Below, piece after piece: positions 1 to 7,322 of a stretch of DNA of 64,000 nt. The position numbers were made by a program, and so were the translations under genes. The notes under the pieces are model-generated. The model ran no database searches. It was given only the letters and a program-made list of their open reading frames with translations, and was not told the origin of the DNA. The stretch is from Fodinicola acaciae (lineage in GTDB: Bacteria > Actinomycetota > Actinomycetes > Mycobacteriales > HKI-0501), in contig NZ_WOTN01000002.1 of NCBI RefSeq assembly GCF_010993745.1, positions 2,108,001 through 2,172,000 of the forward strand, in the 5' to 3' direction. Every line of letters begins with the position of its first letter. The stretch's first letter is position 1.

Positions 1-644
1 GTGACCCAGTGCTGGTTGAGGCCGACCAGTGAGCCGCCGAAGACCACCGCGAGCGTCGCCACCACGGCGAAGCGCCGCATCGGCGTACGCAGGAACGGCA
101 TCTTGTGACCCCACAGGCCGATCACGATGCGCAGCAGCAGCGTCCAGATGATGATCGTGTTGGCCGAGTGACCCGACGGATATGACAGCGCGCCGCCGCC
201 GAAGAAGTCCTCACCGGTGTCCGGTGCGGTGCGGCCGAACGCGAACTTGGTCACCTCGATGACCACGAAGTTGGCCGCCATGGTGCCGACCACGGTCAGG
301 CCGGGACGCAGGCTGCGGGTCGTCACCGTCGCGATGACCAGGATCGCCGCGATGAACGCGACCGCCGAGCGATCCTCGCCGATGAACGCGATCGGGATCA
401 GGATCGTCCGCAGCGATACGCCGGTGCGTGTGTCGAAGATCTCAGCGATCGTGCCGTCGAACGCGCGCAGCGAGCCCTCGACCAGAATGTCGGCGGTCAT
501 CACCACGAAGACGAGGATCGCGCCGAGCGCCACCAGCAGCCGCCAGTGCCGGACGAGGTCGGCCTTCACCACCTCGATGGCCCTCTGCTGTGAGGGTTCC
601 ACGGCCGCCACTGTTGTTTCACCACCCTGGTTGCGCCTGATCAC
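1..644 (-). CDS. PAP2-superfamily membrane phosphatase (3' end outside window)
   Basis: Integral membrane acid phosphatase of the PAP2/type-2 phosphatidic acid phosphatase family, expected to remove phosphate from lipid phosphates or pyrophosphates at the membrane. The reverse-strand reading from GTG at 644 gives about 214 residues before the window edge. It has several hydrophobic segments (for example LLVALGAILVFVVMTADILV) and the family signature SYPSGHSANT, preceded by FGRTAPDTGEDFFGGG. The last catalytic His motif would be 'SLVGLNQHWVT', and the reading runs off at base 1. The start is the first GTG in frame and has only a weak ribosome site. It is divergent from the PadR operon. Family confidence is high; substrate unknown. 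Confidence 0.85.
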   Translation of the reverse strand, partial: MIRRNQGGETTVAAVEPSQQRAIEVVKADLVRHWRLLVALGAILVFVVMTADILVEGSLRAFDGTIAEIFDTRTGVSLRTILIPIAFIGEDRSAVAFIAAILVIATVTTRSLRPGLTVVGTMAANFVVIEVTKFAFGRTAPDTGEDFFGGGALSYPSGHSANTIIIWTLLLRIVIGLWGHKMPFLRTPMRRFAVVATLAVVFGGSLVGLNQHWV

Positions 645-760
645 CGTATGAACAACGGCGCCCCCGCCGCACAACATCAATCAACGGACAGCCTACCGAA
701 TGCGTGCCGGCCGATTTCCGGCCGCTGCCGCCAAGCGGGTGAGCTTGACCACGTAGCCAA

Positions 761-780
761 TTATCCTAGTGCTAGGATAA
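761..780. promoter_or_regulatory. Perfect inverted repeat, probable PadR autoregulatory operator
   Basis: TTATCCTAGTGCTAGGATAA is two perfect 9-base arms (TTATCCTAG / CTAGGATAA) around a TG spacer. It ends 5 bases before the ATG of the PadR gene, so it overlaps the place where a -10 box (TAGGAT, 773-778) of a leaderless promoter would lie. PadR regulators commonly repress their own promoter through such palindromes, so autoregulation is the simplest inference. Confidence 0.75.
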
Positions 781-785
781 TCGAC

Positions 786-1298
786 ATGCCGTCAGATCTG
801 ACGCCGGCCGAGCTGACCCTCCTCGGTCTGCTTGTGGAGAAGCCGCGGCACGGTTACGAGCTGGAGGAGGTCATCGCCGAGCGCGGCATGCGCGAGTGGA
901 CCGAGATCGGCTTCAGCTCGATCTACTACCTGCTGGCGAAACTACGGTCCAAAGGGTTGATCGCCGACGTGCCGGGACACGGCCGCCGCCGGGTGTACGA
1001 GCCGACCGCTGACGGAGTCAGTGCCTGCGCCGCTGCCGCCGAGGCGGCGGTCGCCGAGCTTCGTCCGCTGTTTCCGCCGCTGCTGGTCGGCCTGGCCAGC
1101 CAGCCGGTCGTGCCGCCCGAGCGGTTCGCCGCGGCCCTCGACCAACGTGCCACGGCGTTGGCCGACCGCATCGCGGCGGTCAGCAAGGCCGCCAAAGGTG
1201 ACGTGCCGCAGTTCGTACGCGCGATCTTCGACTACGCGCTCGGCCAGCTGCGCGCCGAGCAGAGGTGGCTTTCCGACTATCGTCAGGAGATCCGATGA
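786..1298 (+). CDS. PadR-family transcriptional regulator
   Basis: A 170-residue DNA-binding regulator. Residues 1-85 form the PadR winged helix: LTLLGLLVEKPRHGYELEEV, then IYYLLAKLRSKGLI and the wing GRRRVYEPT. A helical C-terminal region (QFVRAIFDYALGQLRAEQRWL) is the likely dimerisation part. The ATG at 786 was preferred over an upstream in-frame start at 648 because PadR proteins start just before this helix and a 9+9 palindrome lies immediately upstream. There is almost no leader, suggesting leaderless translation. Its stop overlaps the next start (ATGA), so it is co-transcribed with the GyrI-like gene, whose product may sense or bind the same ligands. Confidence 0.9.
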   Translation: MPSDLTPAELTLLGLLVEKPRHGYELEEVIAERGMREWTEIGFSSIYYLLAKLRSKGLIADVPGHGRRRVYEPTADGVSACAAAAEAAVAELRPLFPPLLVGLASQPVVPPERFAAALDQRATALADRIAAVSKAAKGDVPQFVRAIFDYALGQLRAEQRWLSDYRQEIR

Positions 1299-1918
1299 CC
1301 TACGACATCAAGCGTGAGCTGAAAGCCTTCTACGCGCCGAAAAACACCGACTGGCAGTTGGTGGACGTGCCGGACCAGCAGTTCATCGGCATTGACGGCA
1401 AAGGCAATCCGAACACCGCCGAGGCTTATGCGCGCGCTGTGCAGGCGCTTTACACCGTCGCGTACACGCTGAAATTCGCGAGCAAACGCGGCCTCGGCCG
1501 CGATTTCGTCGTAGGACCACTGGAAGGCCTCTGGTATTCCGACGATCCTTCGGTCTTCACCGTCGGCGCCAAGGACCTGTGGAGCTGGACGATGCTGATC
1601 AGCCAGCCGGCCTGGATCACCGCGGACCTCATCAAGGATGCGGTGGAAACGGCTCTGGCAAAGAAAAAGGCGCCGACGATCGGAGGCGTACGACGCGTGG
1701 AGCTGCGCGAGGGTCGGTGCGCGCAGCTCATGCACGTCGGTTCGTACGACGACGAGGCGCCGGCGCTGGCGCGGCTACATTCGGAGTTCATTCCGGCGAA
1801 CGGCCTGCGCGAGGCGGGTGAGCATCACGAGATCTACCTGAGCGATCCACGTAAAATCGACGCCGCCAAGCTCAGGACCGTCCTGCGGCAACCGGTTTCT
1901 CAGACCGGCCGCAGATAG
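1295..1918 (+). CDS. GyrI-like small-molecule-binding protein
   Basis: A 207-residue protein resembling the GyrI-like/SOUL-fold small-molecule-binding family (proteins opening with 'YDIKRELKAFYAPKNTDWQL'). Recognisable segments are the DVPDQQFIGIDGKGNPN strand near residue 25, YTLKFASKRG near 60, and a second repeat ending in LREGRCAQLMHVGSYDDE. The family binds amphipathic ligands and some members hydrolyse them. It overlaps the upstream PadR by 4 bases (ATGA), so the two form a regulator/ligand-binder operon, plausibly for drug or toxin response. Its 3' end overlaps the convergent secreted-protein gene by 19 bases. Ligand unknown. Confidence 0.8.
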   Translation: MTYDIKRELKAFYAPKNTDWQLVDVPDQQFIGIDGKGNPNTAEAYARAVQALYTVAYTLKFASKRGLGRDFVVGPLEGLWYSDDPSVFTVGAKDLWSWTMLISQPAWITADLIKDAVETALAKKKAPTIGGVRRVELREGRCAQLMHVGSYDDEAPALARLHSEFIPANGLREAGEHHEIYLSDPRKIDAAKLRTVLRQPVSQTGRR

Positions 1919-2220
1919 TCGGTCGGGATCCAGCCGTAGGCGACAATGCTTCCGCCGCGCCACAGGCTTCCATACGACCAGCTGTTGCCGTCGGTGGTCG
2001 CCGAACGCGTGATGACGAATGGATCGTCGCGATAGGCGGTCGCGACGTACTTGCCGTAGTCGAAGCTCGCCCCGTCACGCACCCACGCGGAGTCGACGAC
2101 GACCTTGGTTGGCACCGGATAAGGCGGATCCTGGGCGAGTCTCGCCTGTGCCGGAGTCGCGACGGACAGTATGGCGGCGCAGAGCACCGCGGCCATCAGG
2201 AACAAAGAAATCTTCTTCAT
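1900..2220 (-). CDS. Small secreted protein, SH3-like
   Basis: A 106-residue protein with a clear Sec signal peptide (MKKISLFLMAAVLCAAILSV, cleavage probably after TPAQA). The mature part has the rhythm of a bacterial SH3-type domain: VDSAWVRDGASFDYG, then FVITRSATTDGNSWSYGSLW, then GGSIVAYGWIPTDYLRPV. The typical ending 'GWIPTDYL' is seen in SH3-like cell-wall or peptide-binding modules. No catalytic residues are visible. The start is the ATG at 2220 just after a GAAGGA; the spacing is very short, so the exact start is uncertain. The 3' end overlaps the convergent GyrI-like gene. Confidence 0.7.
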   Translation of the reverse strand: MKKISLFLMAAVLCAAILSVATPAQARLAQDPPYPVPTKVVVDSAWVRDGASFDYGKYVATAYRDDPFVITRSATTDGNSWSYGSLWRGGSIVAYGWIPTDYLRPV

Positions 2221-2290
2221 TCCTTCATTTTGTTTTTCCGGCCGCCCACATGCCGGCAAAGATCCGGATGCGGCCAGGTTTTGGTGACAT

Positions 2291-2761
2291 CTAGCTATTT
2301 TCCGGCGGCGTCCAATGCCGGCGCACGATGACCAGGTCACGCTCCGCGGTGGCGATGTCGTCGTCGGTCGGCCGCGACGCGTCGCGCGCACGCATGGCGA
2401 TCGCCGGCGGCAGCTGCGTCGGTCCGGCACCGACCAGGCCACGCAGGCCGCCGGTCGCCTCACGGATCGGCGCCGGCGCCGGTGCTCCACCCGAACGCGG
2501 CCGGCGGGCCGGCGGTCGGGCCGGCTGCGGCGGCGATGGCGATGGCGGTGGGGCGGGCACCGGCTCGGTCGGCTTCGGTGCCTCGGCGACTGGTGGCGGC
2601 GCCGTGACCACTTCTTCTGTGACCACGTCTTCTGGGACCGCTTCGGTGACCGCTTCCTCCGGCTGGCTGGCCTGCTGCGCGGCGCGCGCGTCCGGACCGC
2701 GGCCCGGCCGTAACCGCCGCCGGCGCCGCGCAGCATCATGTGAGTGCCGCTTCTGACCCAC
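2291..2761 (-). CDS. Hypothetical Pro/Ala-rich protein
   Basis: A 156-residue protein of unknown function. The N-terminus is basic and Arg-rich, the middle (residues about 30-90) is an acidic then Pro/Ala-rich linker (TEPVPAPPPSPSPPQPARPP), and the end is a compact conserved-looking block, RPTDDDIATAERDLVIVRRH. The start chosen is GTG at 2761, which has an ideal AGGAGG five bases upstream (2767-2772). An earlier GTG at 2767 overlaps that site. It is divergent from the Nei-type glycosylase with only 23 bases between starts, so the two promoters must overlap other coding sequence. No membrane segment or signal peptide is seen. Confidence 0.6.
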   Translation of the reverse strand: MGQKRHSHDAARRRRRLRPGRGPDARAAQQASQPEEAVTEAVPEDVVTEEVVTAPPPVAEAPKPTEPVPAPPPSPSPPQPARPPARRPRSGGAPAPAPIREATGGLRGLVGAGPTQLPPAIAMRARDASRPTDDDIATAERDLVIVRRHWTPPENS

Positions 2762-2784
2762 CGTCACCTCCTAGAAGGTCCATC

Positions 2785-3591
2785 TTGCCTGAAGGCCACA
2801 CGATTCACCGGCTCGCCGCCGAACACCGCAAGCGCTATGCCGGCACCGCCGTACGGCTGTCCAGCCCGCAGGGCCGCTTCGCCGCCGGCGCCGCGCGCTG
2901 CGACGGCCGGGTGCTGGAGCGGACCGACGCGTACGGCAAGCACCTCTTCCACGCGTACGGCGACGACTGGATCCACGTCCACCTCGGTCTCTACGGCACG
3001 TTCGTGACCACCGAGCTGGCCAACGGCGACGGTCCGCCGGAGCCGGTCGGCCAGGTGCGGCTGCGGATGGTTGGCGCCGACGCGTACTCGGACCTGCGTG
3101 GACCGGCGGCCTGCACGCTGCTCACCGCCGCGGAGAAGACGGCGATCACCGCGCGGCTCGGTCCCGATCCGCTGCGCCGTGACGCCGATCCGGCGCGCGC
3201 GTACAAGCGGCTCACGCGCAGCCGCGCGCCGATCGCGCAGCTGCTGATGGACCAGAGCGTGCTGGCCGGCGTCGGCAACGTCTATCGCGCGGAGGTGCTC
3301 TATCGGGCCGGCATGGATCCGTACCGGCCAGGCCGCGACCTCTCCGAAGCCGAGTGGCTGGAGCTGTGGAGCGACCTGGTCGGGCTGATGAAGGCGGGCG
3401 TACGCACCGGCCGGATCACCACGCTGCGACCCGAGCACCGCAAGCGGCTGCCGACGAAACCGCAGCCGGGCGACGGCCGCTATGTCTATCGCCGCACCGG
3501 CGAGCCGTGCCGGATCTGCGGCACGCCGGTACGTACGGCGGAGCTGGCGGCACGCAACCTCTATTGGTGTCCGACCTGCCAGCCGGGTTAG
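2785..3591 (+). CDS. Fpg/Nei-family DNA glycosylase/AP lyase (endonuclease VIII type)
   Basis: Removes oxidised bases and nicks DNA at the resulting abasic site. The start is TTG at 2785 with AGAAGG six bases upstream, placing the catalytic Pro directly after the initiator (PEGHTIHRLA, the Nei-type variant of the PE helix). Further family landmarks are GKHLF near residue 52, the H2TH region (LLMDQSVLAGVGNVYRAEVL) and a C-terminal zinc finger with four Cys (CRICGTPV...YWCPTC). The length of 268 residues is normal. PEGHT points to Nei rather than MutM, and actinobacteria usually carry several such paralogues. The stop overlaps the convergent kinase-like gene by 4 bases. Confidence 0.93.
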   Translation: MPEGHTIHRLAAEHRKRYAGTAVRLSSPQGRFAAGAARCDGRVLERTDAYGKHLFHAYGDDWIHVHLGLYGTFVTTELANGDGPPEPVGQVRLRMVGADAYSDLRGPAACTLLTAAEKTAITARLGPDPLRRDADPARAYKRLTRSRAPIAQLLMDQSVLAGVGNVYRAEVLYRAGMDPYRPGRDLSEAEWLELWSDLVGLMKAGVRTGRITTLRPEHRKRLPTKPQPGDGRYVYRRTGEPCRICGTPVRTAELAARNLYWCPTCQPG

Positions 3592-4334
3592 TCCTCCGGC
3601 ATCCGGGCCCTGAGCACGTCGAACTCGCATCCCGGCGCGTCCGGATCGAAGCCGTGCTCGATCAGCCAGCGCGACGCCACCAGGCTGCGCAGTGACCACC
3701 AGGCGCGGATCACCTCGCGGTCCGCGCCGTCGCCGTAGCCGGCGAGCAGGTCGTCCAGCCGTTCCTCGTGTCCGAGCGTCAGGATGGCCAGGTCGTACAT
3801 GGCGTCGCCGGGGGCCGCCTCGGACCAGTCGATGACACCGGTGACCTCGTCACCGTCGACGAACACGTGAGTGATCTGCAGGTCGCCGTGGATGAACGCC
3901 GGTTTCCACGGCCGCAGCGCCGCCTCGGCGATCTCGCGGTTGTGCCGGACAACCTCGGCCGGCAGTACGCCGCTGCCGAGCAGCCACGCGCACTCACTGT
4001 CGAGCTCCGTCACGACCTCGTCGAGCCGAGGACCCGGCCACGGCGGCAACGGCGCGTCGTGCAGCCGCCGTACGGCCGCGCCGGCAGCGGCCCACGCCGC
4101 CGGCGACGCGTCCGACGGCTCGCCGAGCACACCGAGCGCCTTGCCGCGTACGGCGGCGATCGCGAGCACGGGTGGCTCGCGCCACAGGATCGCCGGGGTT
4201 GGTATCGGTGCCATGGCCATCGCTCGGACCTCGACGTCGGCGTGCGCCGGGTCGACGTCGACCTTCAGGAACACGTCGCCGACGCGCAGCGTCGCGCGCT
4301 GGCTGTGCGCGACGACGACTTCGACCGCTGCCAT
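3588..4334 (-). CDS. Aminoglycoside-phosphotransferase-family (APH-like) kinase
   Basis: A 248-residue small-molecule kinase fold. The nucleotide lobe starts with RVGDVFLKVDVD (Lys of strand 3). The catalytic loop reads FIHGDLQITHVFV, where the usual Asn of HGDxxxxN is a His, and the metal-binding motif is GVIDWSEAAPGDAMYDLA. In this broad family members phosphorylate antibiotics, choline, homoserine or sugars; the His substitution argues against assigning aminoglycoside resistance. It ends within the stop of the convergent Nei gene, and its start lies 9 bases past the stop of the Eis-like gene, so the two probably share a transcript. Confidence 0.85.
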   Translation of the reverse strand: MAAVEVVVAHSQRATLRVGDVFLKVDVDPAHADVEVRAMAMAPIPTPAILWREPPVLAIAAVRGKALGVLGEPSDASPAAWAAAGAAVRRLHDAPLPPWPGPRLDEVVTELDSECAWLLGSGVLPAEVVRHNREIAEAALRPWKPAFIHGDLQITHVFVDGDEVTGVIDWSEAAPGDAMYDLAILTLGHEERLDDLLAGYGDGADREVIRAWWSLRSLVASRWLIEHGFDPDAPGCEFDVLRARMPED

Positions 4335-4343
4335 CCAGCCGGC

Positions 4344-5591
4344 CTAGAAGAAGTCGTTGCAGAAAGGCGGGTTTGGCTCCAGGAAGGCGATCGACGCCTC
4401 GCGAAGCGCACCTGGCCGCTGCTCGACGACCCGGCCGGCGGCGGCGAGCGTGGCCAGTGAGGTGCCGCCGAGGTAGGCGGCGCCGAGCTCGCCGACCGAC
4501 AGGCTCAGGTCGGCGGCCGCGTCCGTACGCTCGCAGGTCGCCGGCTTGCCGGCTTCGGCCCGCAGCCGCCAGGAACCCACGTTCCACGGGCACACCGGAT
4601 CGGTCACGTCCAGGACCACGTCCACCGGCGCCGAGTACGTACGTGCCGTCAGCGCGCGGTCGAGGTCGACGAGCCGCACCCAGATCGTGTCGCCGGTCCC
4701 GATCGACACGCGCCGCGCGTCGGTCACCGCGTGCATGACCGGAAAGTCCAGCGGCGCGTTGGTCATCTCGACGTGCCGGACCAGGTCGAGGCTGGTCATG
4801 AAGTCCCACATCGCCAGTTCGGCCGCGGCGGAGACGCCGATCAGCTCCTCGATCCGCAGGATTCCCTCCGGACCGACCCGCGTCTCGTCGTCCTTGACGC
4901 GATAGAGCGCGTACGCCTGAGGCCGCTTGCCGACGCTCCACACCGCGACCCGGAACGGCGAGGCGCCACCGCGTTCCCACTCCGGGTCCCAGATCTTGAC
5001 CTTCCACCAGTTGCCCGGCCGGTCCAGAAACCCGACCCGCGTCCCGCGTGCCTGCTCGTACACCGCGGCCATGTCGGCGACCGCGTCGGCCGGGTCGAGC
5101 CGGCGAAACCGGCCGGCCGGCTCGGGCCGCAGGTCCGCGCGCAGCGGGATGTCGCGTACCGCCGCCTTGACCAGGCTGCGCCGGATCGCCATGCCATAAC
5201 CAAACCGGCCATAGATCACCGACTCCGCGGCCCACAGCGCCGCGAGCGGCTCACGGCCGCGATCGTGCACGTCGTGCAGCTGATGGGTCATCATCCGGCG
5301 CAACAGTCCACGCCGGCGATGCGTCGGCGAGACGCCGACACCGGTCACCGCCGCGACCGGCACGCCGGCGCCGCCCGGCACGGTCACCTCGCGGCTGTAC
5401 GCACCCGCCGTACCGACGATGTCGTCGCCGTCGGCCATCACGATGAACCGCTCGGACTCGAACACCAGCTGTTCGAGTCCGACGCTCTCGTCGTGCCAGG
5501 TCCCCAGGAACTGATCGGTCAGGAAGCGCAGGCCGGCCTCGATCTCGTCCTCACGCCACTGCCGGAGCACTATCTCGTCGTTATCGCTCAC
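4344..5591 (-). CDS. Eis-type GNAT N-acetyltransferase
   Basis: A 415-residue acetyltransferase with the Eis architecture: an N-terminal GNAT domain with the acetyl-CoA loop VTGVGVSPTHRRRGLLRRMM (residues about 85-105), a second degenerate GNAT-like domain, and a C-terminal SCP2-like domain ending in CNDFF. Eis proteins acetylate amines on aminoglycosides or proteins, and the C-terminal carboxylate (here Phe) is part of the active site. GTG at 5591 was chosen because upstream readings run into the RsbW-like gene. It is followed after 9 bases by the APH-like kinase. Function as resistance enzyme is inference only. Confidence 0.88.
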   Translation of the reverse strand: MSDNDEIVLRQWREDEIEAGLRFLTDQFLGTWHDESVGLEQLVFESERFIVMADGDDIVGTAGAYSREVTVPGGAGVPVAAVTGVGVSPTHRRRGLLRRMMTHQLHDVHDRGREPLAALWAAESVIYGRFGYGMAIRRSLVKAAVRDIPLRADLRPEPAGRFRRLDPADAVADMAAVYEQARGTRVGFLDRPGNWWKVKIWDPEWERGGASPFRVAVWSVGKRPQAYALYRVKDDETRVGPEGILRIEELIGVSAAAELAMWDFMTSLDLVRHVEMTNAPLDFPVMHAVTDARRVSIGTGDTIWVRLVDLDRALTARTYSAPVDVVLDVTDPVCPWNVGSWRLRAEAGKPATCERTDAAADLSLSVGELGAAYLGGTSLATLAAAGRVVEQRPGALREASIAFLEPNPPFCNDFF

Positions 5592-5631
5592 CAGCCTGGT
5601 GTATCCGACGGCAGGCGATTTGACCACTTCT

Positions 5632-6105
5632 TTAGGACACGTCCGAGAGCTCGAACCAGACCCGCTTGCCGGTCGAGGTCGGCTGCACACCCCACCGGTC
5701 GGCGACCGCGTCGACGATGGCGAGGCCACGGCCGGAGAGCGCGTCGGCCGGCACCACCTGCGCCGCAGGCACCCCGGCACCGTGGTCGACGACCTCGACC
5801 CGCAGCACCGCGTGATGCTGCGTGCGGTCGACGGACAGCTGGATCGGTCCGTCGCCGTGCACGATCGCGTTGGTGACCAGCTCGCTGACCAGCAGCGCGG
5901 CGGCCTCGACCCGCTGGTGGTCGTCCCAGCCGGACAGCACTTCGGCGACGAACGTACGCGCCGCTCGCGCGCTCTGAGGCGACGCGGCGAGATCCACTTC
6001 CGCTCGGATGCCGCACCTCCCCAGTACGCCGTTGTACCTGTCTACCTCGCTGGCGCGGCGACCGCTGGTATCGGAGGGACCGTACCGGTATGGCGCGCGT
6101 TGCAC
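5632..6105 (-). CDS. RsbW-like HATPase (anti-sigma factor type ATP-binding protein)
   Basis: A GHKL ATPase domain protein of about 157 residues, similar to the anti-sigma kinases of partner-switching systems. The N box is ALLVSELVTNAIVHG, the G1 box VVDHGAGVP and the G2 box SGRGLAIVDAVADRWG. Such proteins bind sigma factors or phosphorylate STAS antagonists. No sigma factor or STAS gene is adjacent; the nearest STAS genes are at 35-37 kb. The start is uncertain: GTG 6105 is listed, but a GGGGAGG about 70 bases further in suggests a shorter form starting near 'RAEVDLAAS'. It is divergent from the hypothetical gene at 6368 across a promoter region with direct repeats. Confidence 0.8.
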   Translation of the reverse strand: MQRAPYRYGPSDTSGRRASEVDRYNGVLGRCGIRAEVDLAASPQSARAARTFVAEVLSGWDDHQRVEAAALLVSELVTNAIVHGDGPIQLSVDRTQHHAVLRVEVVDHGAGVPAAQVVPADALSGRGLAIVDAVADRWGVQPTSTGKRVWFELSDVS

Positions 6106-6265
6106 CAGCGCTATCGATTATGGGTGTCGCGAGGGGTTTCGCAGCCGGATGCCGGAAAATCGGCGAGCGGCTGGCGGCGGCGCGTCCGACAGCGGCCATC
6201 CGGCCGTCGGGGAAGCCCGGTCGGCACGGTCAGGCAGCCAGCCGTGCCTGGACGTCTGGCCGTAC

Positions 6266-6295
6266 GACAGCGAGGCGACAGCGAACTGACAGCGA
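6266..6295 (+). repeat. Three GACAGCGA direct repeats at exact 11-bp spacing
   Basis: GACAGCGA occurs at 6266-6273, 6277-6284 and 6288-6295, so successive copies start exactly one helical turn apart. A candidate -10 (TAGATT, 6314-6319) lies downstream, before the gene at 6368. Tandem octamers at 11-bp period are how OmpR-type response regulators (PhoP boxes) and SARP activators bind, so an activator site for the downstream gene is a reasonable inference. Confidence 0.6.
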
Positions 6296-6367
6296 TCGGC
6301 TCGCCGGCGCCGTTAGATTCAGTGCCTGTTCAGGCCAAATGTCACATCAGTTGGGGTGGGACCAGCT

Positions 6368-6715
6368 ATGACCATGCCGTTTGAGACCCTGTTGGGCCGG
6401 TTCAACGGCTTGCGGCGGTGGCGCGGTTTCGCGCACCTGGAGTCGGCGCTGACTCCGCGCGGCCACATCAGCGTCGGCCGCCGCGGCACCGCGACACCGA
6501 AGGACATCGTCTTCTACATCGAGCTGCAGCGCGGCAAGCACGGCTGGGACGTGACCGCCGACCTGAGCAGGGGAGACGGCCACGTCATCGCCGAGACCGC
6601 GTGGCGCGTACCCGGCCTTCGCGGCGGCTCGGCCGACGGTGAGGAGCCGGTGCTGGCACTGTCCACCGGCGGCGGCTTCGGCGAACCAGCGGACTTCTAC
6701 GACCGCGGTCTGTAG
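6368..6715 (+). CDS. Small hypothetical protein
   Basis: A 115-residue soluble protein of unknown function, opening MTMPFETLLGRFNGLRRWRG with a later GWDVTADLSRGDGHVIAETA. It has no signal peptide, membrane segment or known catalytic motif. ATG 6368 was chosen over GTG 6356 because a G-rich ribosome site (GGGGTGGGA) sits at proper distance from it. It stands alone, with a direct-repeat promoter region upstream and a strong hairpin terminator just after the stop, so it is probably monocistronic and individually regulated. Confidence 0.6.
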   Translation: MTMPFETLLGRFNGLRRWRGFAHLESALTPRGHISVGRRGTATPKDIVFYIELQRGKHGWDVTADLSRGDGHVIAETAWRVPGLRGGSADGEEPVLALSTGGGFGEPADFYDRGL

Positions 6716-6725
6716 AGACCCGAAA

Positions 6726-6748
6726 GGCCAGGTCGCGATGACCTGGCC
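6726..6748. terminator. Hairpin terminator, likely bidirectional
   Basis: GGCCAGGTC / GACCTGGCC form a perfect 9-bp stem with a 5-base loop (GCGAT). It is flanked by AAA on the left and CTTCT on the right, and lies between the stop of the small hypothetical gene and the 3' end of the convergent tRNA-Pro. It can serve both transcripts. Confidence 0.8.
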
Positions 6749-6755
6749 CTTCTGT

Positions 6756-6832
6756 TGGTCGGGGTGGCGGGATTTGAACCCACGGCCCCTCGCTCCCAAA
6801 GCGAGTGCGCTACCAAACTGCGCTACACCCCG
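6756..6832 (-). tRNA. tRNA-Pro (anticodon UGG)
   Basis: The reverse strand folds as a complete tRNA. The acceptor stem is CGGGGTG/CACCCCG, the anticodon stem CTCGC/GCGAG has the loop TTTGGGA (anticodon TGG), and the T arm contains GGTTCAAATCC. The 3' CCA is encoded in the DNA (6756-6758), giving 77 nt. It is divergent from tRNA-Gly. Confidence 0.96.
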
Positions 6833-6926
6833 GTGCGGTCAGTCTACGATGTGGCGCGATGGCGGTTGTGAGGCAGCCGGTCACTGCGGGCCGGTGGTGG
6901 CTTCGGTAGGCTGTCGAGGCAGTCGT

Positions 6927-7000
6927 GCGGGTGTAGCTCAATGGCAGAGCCCTAGCCTTCCAAGCTAGTCATGCGGGTTCGATTCCCGTCACCCGCTCCA
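6927..7000 (+). tRNA. tRNA-Gly (anticodon UCC)
   Basis: The forward strand folds as a complete tRNA. The acceptor stem is GCGGGTG/CACCCGC, the anticodon stem CTAGC/GCTAG has the loop CTTCCAA (anticodon TCC), and the T arm contains GGTTCGATTCC. The CCA end is encoded (6998-7000), giving 74 nt. It is followed at once by two hairpins and then by a dispersed repeat. Confidence 0.96.
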
Positions 7001-7001
7001 C

Positions 7002-7054
7002 GCCGAGGTCCGCGCCTCGGCCAACCCGGCCCTGACTGTCTGTCTTGCCGGGTT
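7002..7054 (+). terminator. Tandem hairpins after tRNA-Gly
   Basis: The first hairpin is GCCGAGG (7002-7008) / CCTCGGC (7015-7021) with a 6-base loop. The second is AACCCGGC (7023-7030) / GCCGGGTT (7047-7054) with a 16-base loop. Together they are the likely terminator of the tRNA transcript. The second stem lies inside sequence that also recurs near 56.1 kb. Confidence 0.65.
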
Positions 7055-7109
7055 GTGTTGGTAGTAGGGACGCCTTACGTGCGTCTGGCGCAGGCAGCAC
7101 CCACCTGGT

Positions 7110-7322
7110 CGACCAAACAGTCACAGCAGCATTACCAGCCTCAGCAGTCACAGGCATCACAACCTCCGACGAACCTGCGGTGCCAAGGCCTCGTTTCCTA
7201 CATCCAGCGCTAGTAGCTCGACATTCACACCATCCGCGAATTTCACAAGACAGACATTTGGCGCTACATACACCTTCCGATCCCACGTACTGGACCTTTT
7301 CGCCACCCACCGGGACGCCATG
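7110..7322 (-). repeat. Dispersed intergenic repeat, copy A
   Basis: On the reverse strand this runs from ATGGCGTCCCGG (ending 7321) through AAATGTCTGTCTTGTG and GTGAATGTCGAGCTACTAGC to a module whose forward strand reads CAGCATTACCAGCCTCAGCA. It aligns without gaps to copy C at 35.25 kb and closely to copy B at 15.8-16.0 kb. One reverse frame reads PNVCLVKFADGVNVELLALD, matching B and C. Sequence at 7036-7100, just beyond, also matches copy D (CAGACGCACGTAAGG versus CAGACGTACGTAAGG). It lies directly at the 3' end of the LuxR gene and has apparently supplied its present stop. Confidence 0.75.

Noticed and set aside
648-785. N-terminal extension of the PadR gene
   Set aside because: It would place the perfect palindrome and promoter inside the gene, and the extra residues do not resemble any PadR N-terminus.
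2221-2739. Long Arg-rich reverse-strand frame upstream of the small secreted protein
   Set aside because: It overlaps the Pro/Ala-rich gene in another frame; the low-complexity Arg/Pro content is typical of an antisense or shifted reading, and the signal peptide starts at 2220.
7023-7322. Integrative-element attachment site next to tRNA-Gly
   Set aside because: No integrase and no duplicated tRNA 3' end are seen; the sequence there is the dispersed repeat.
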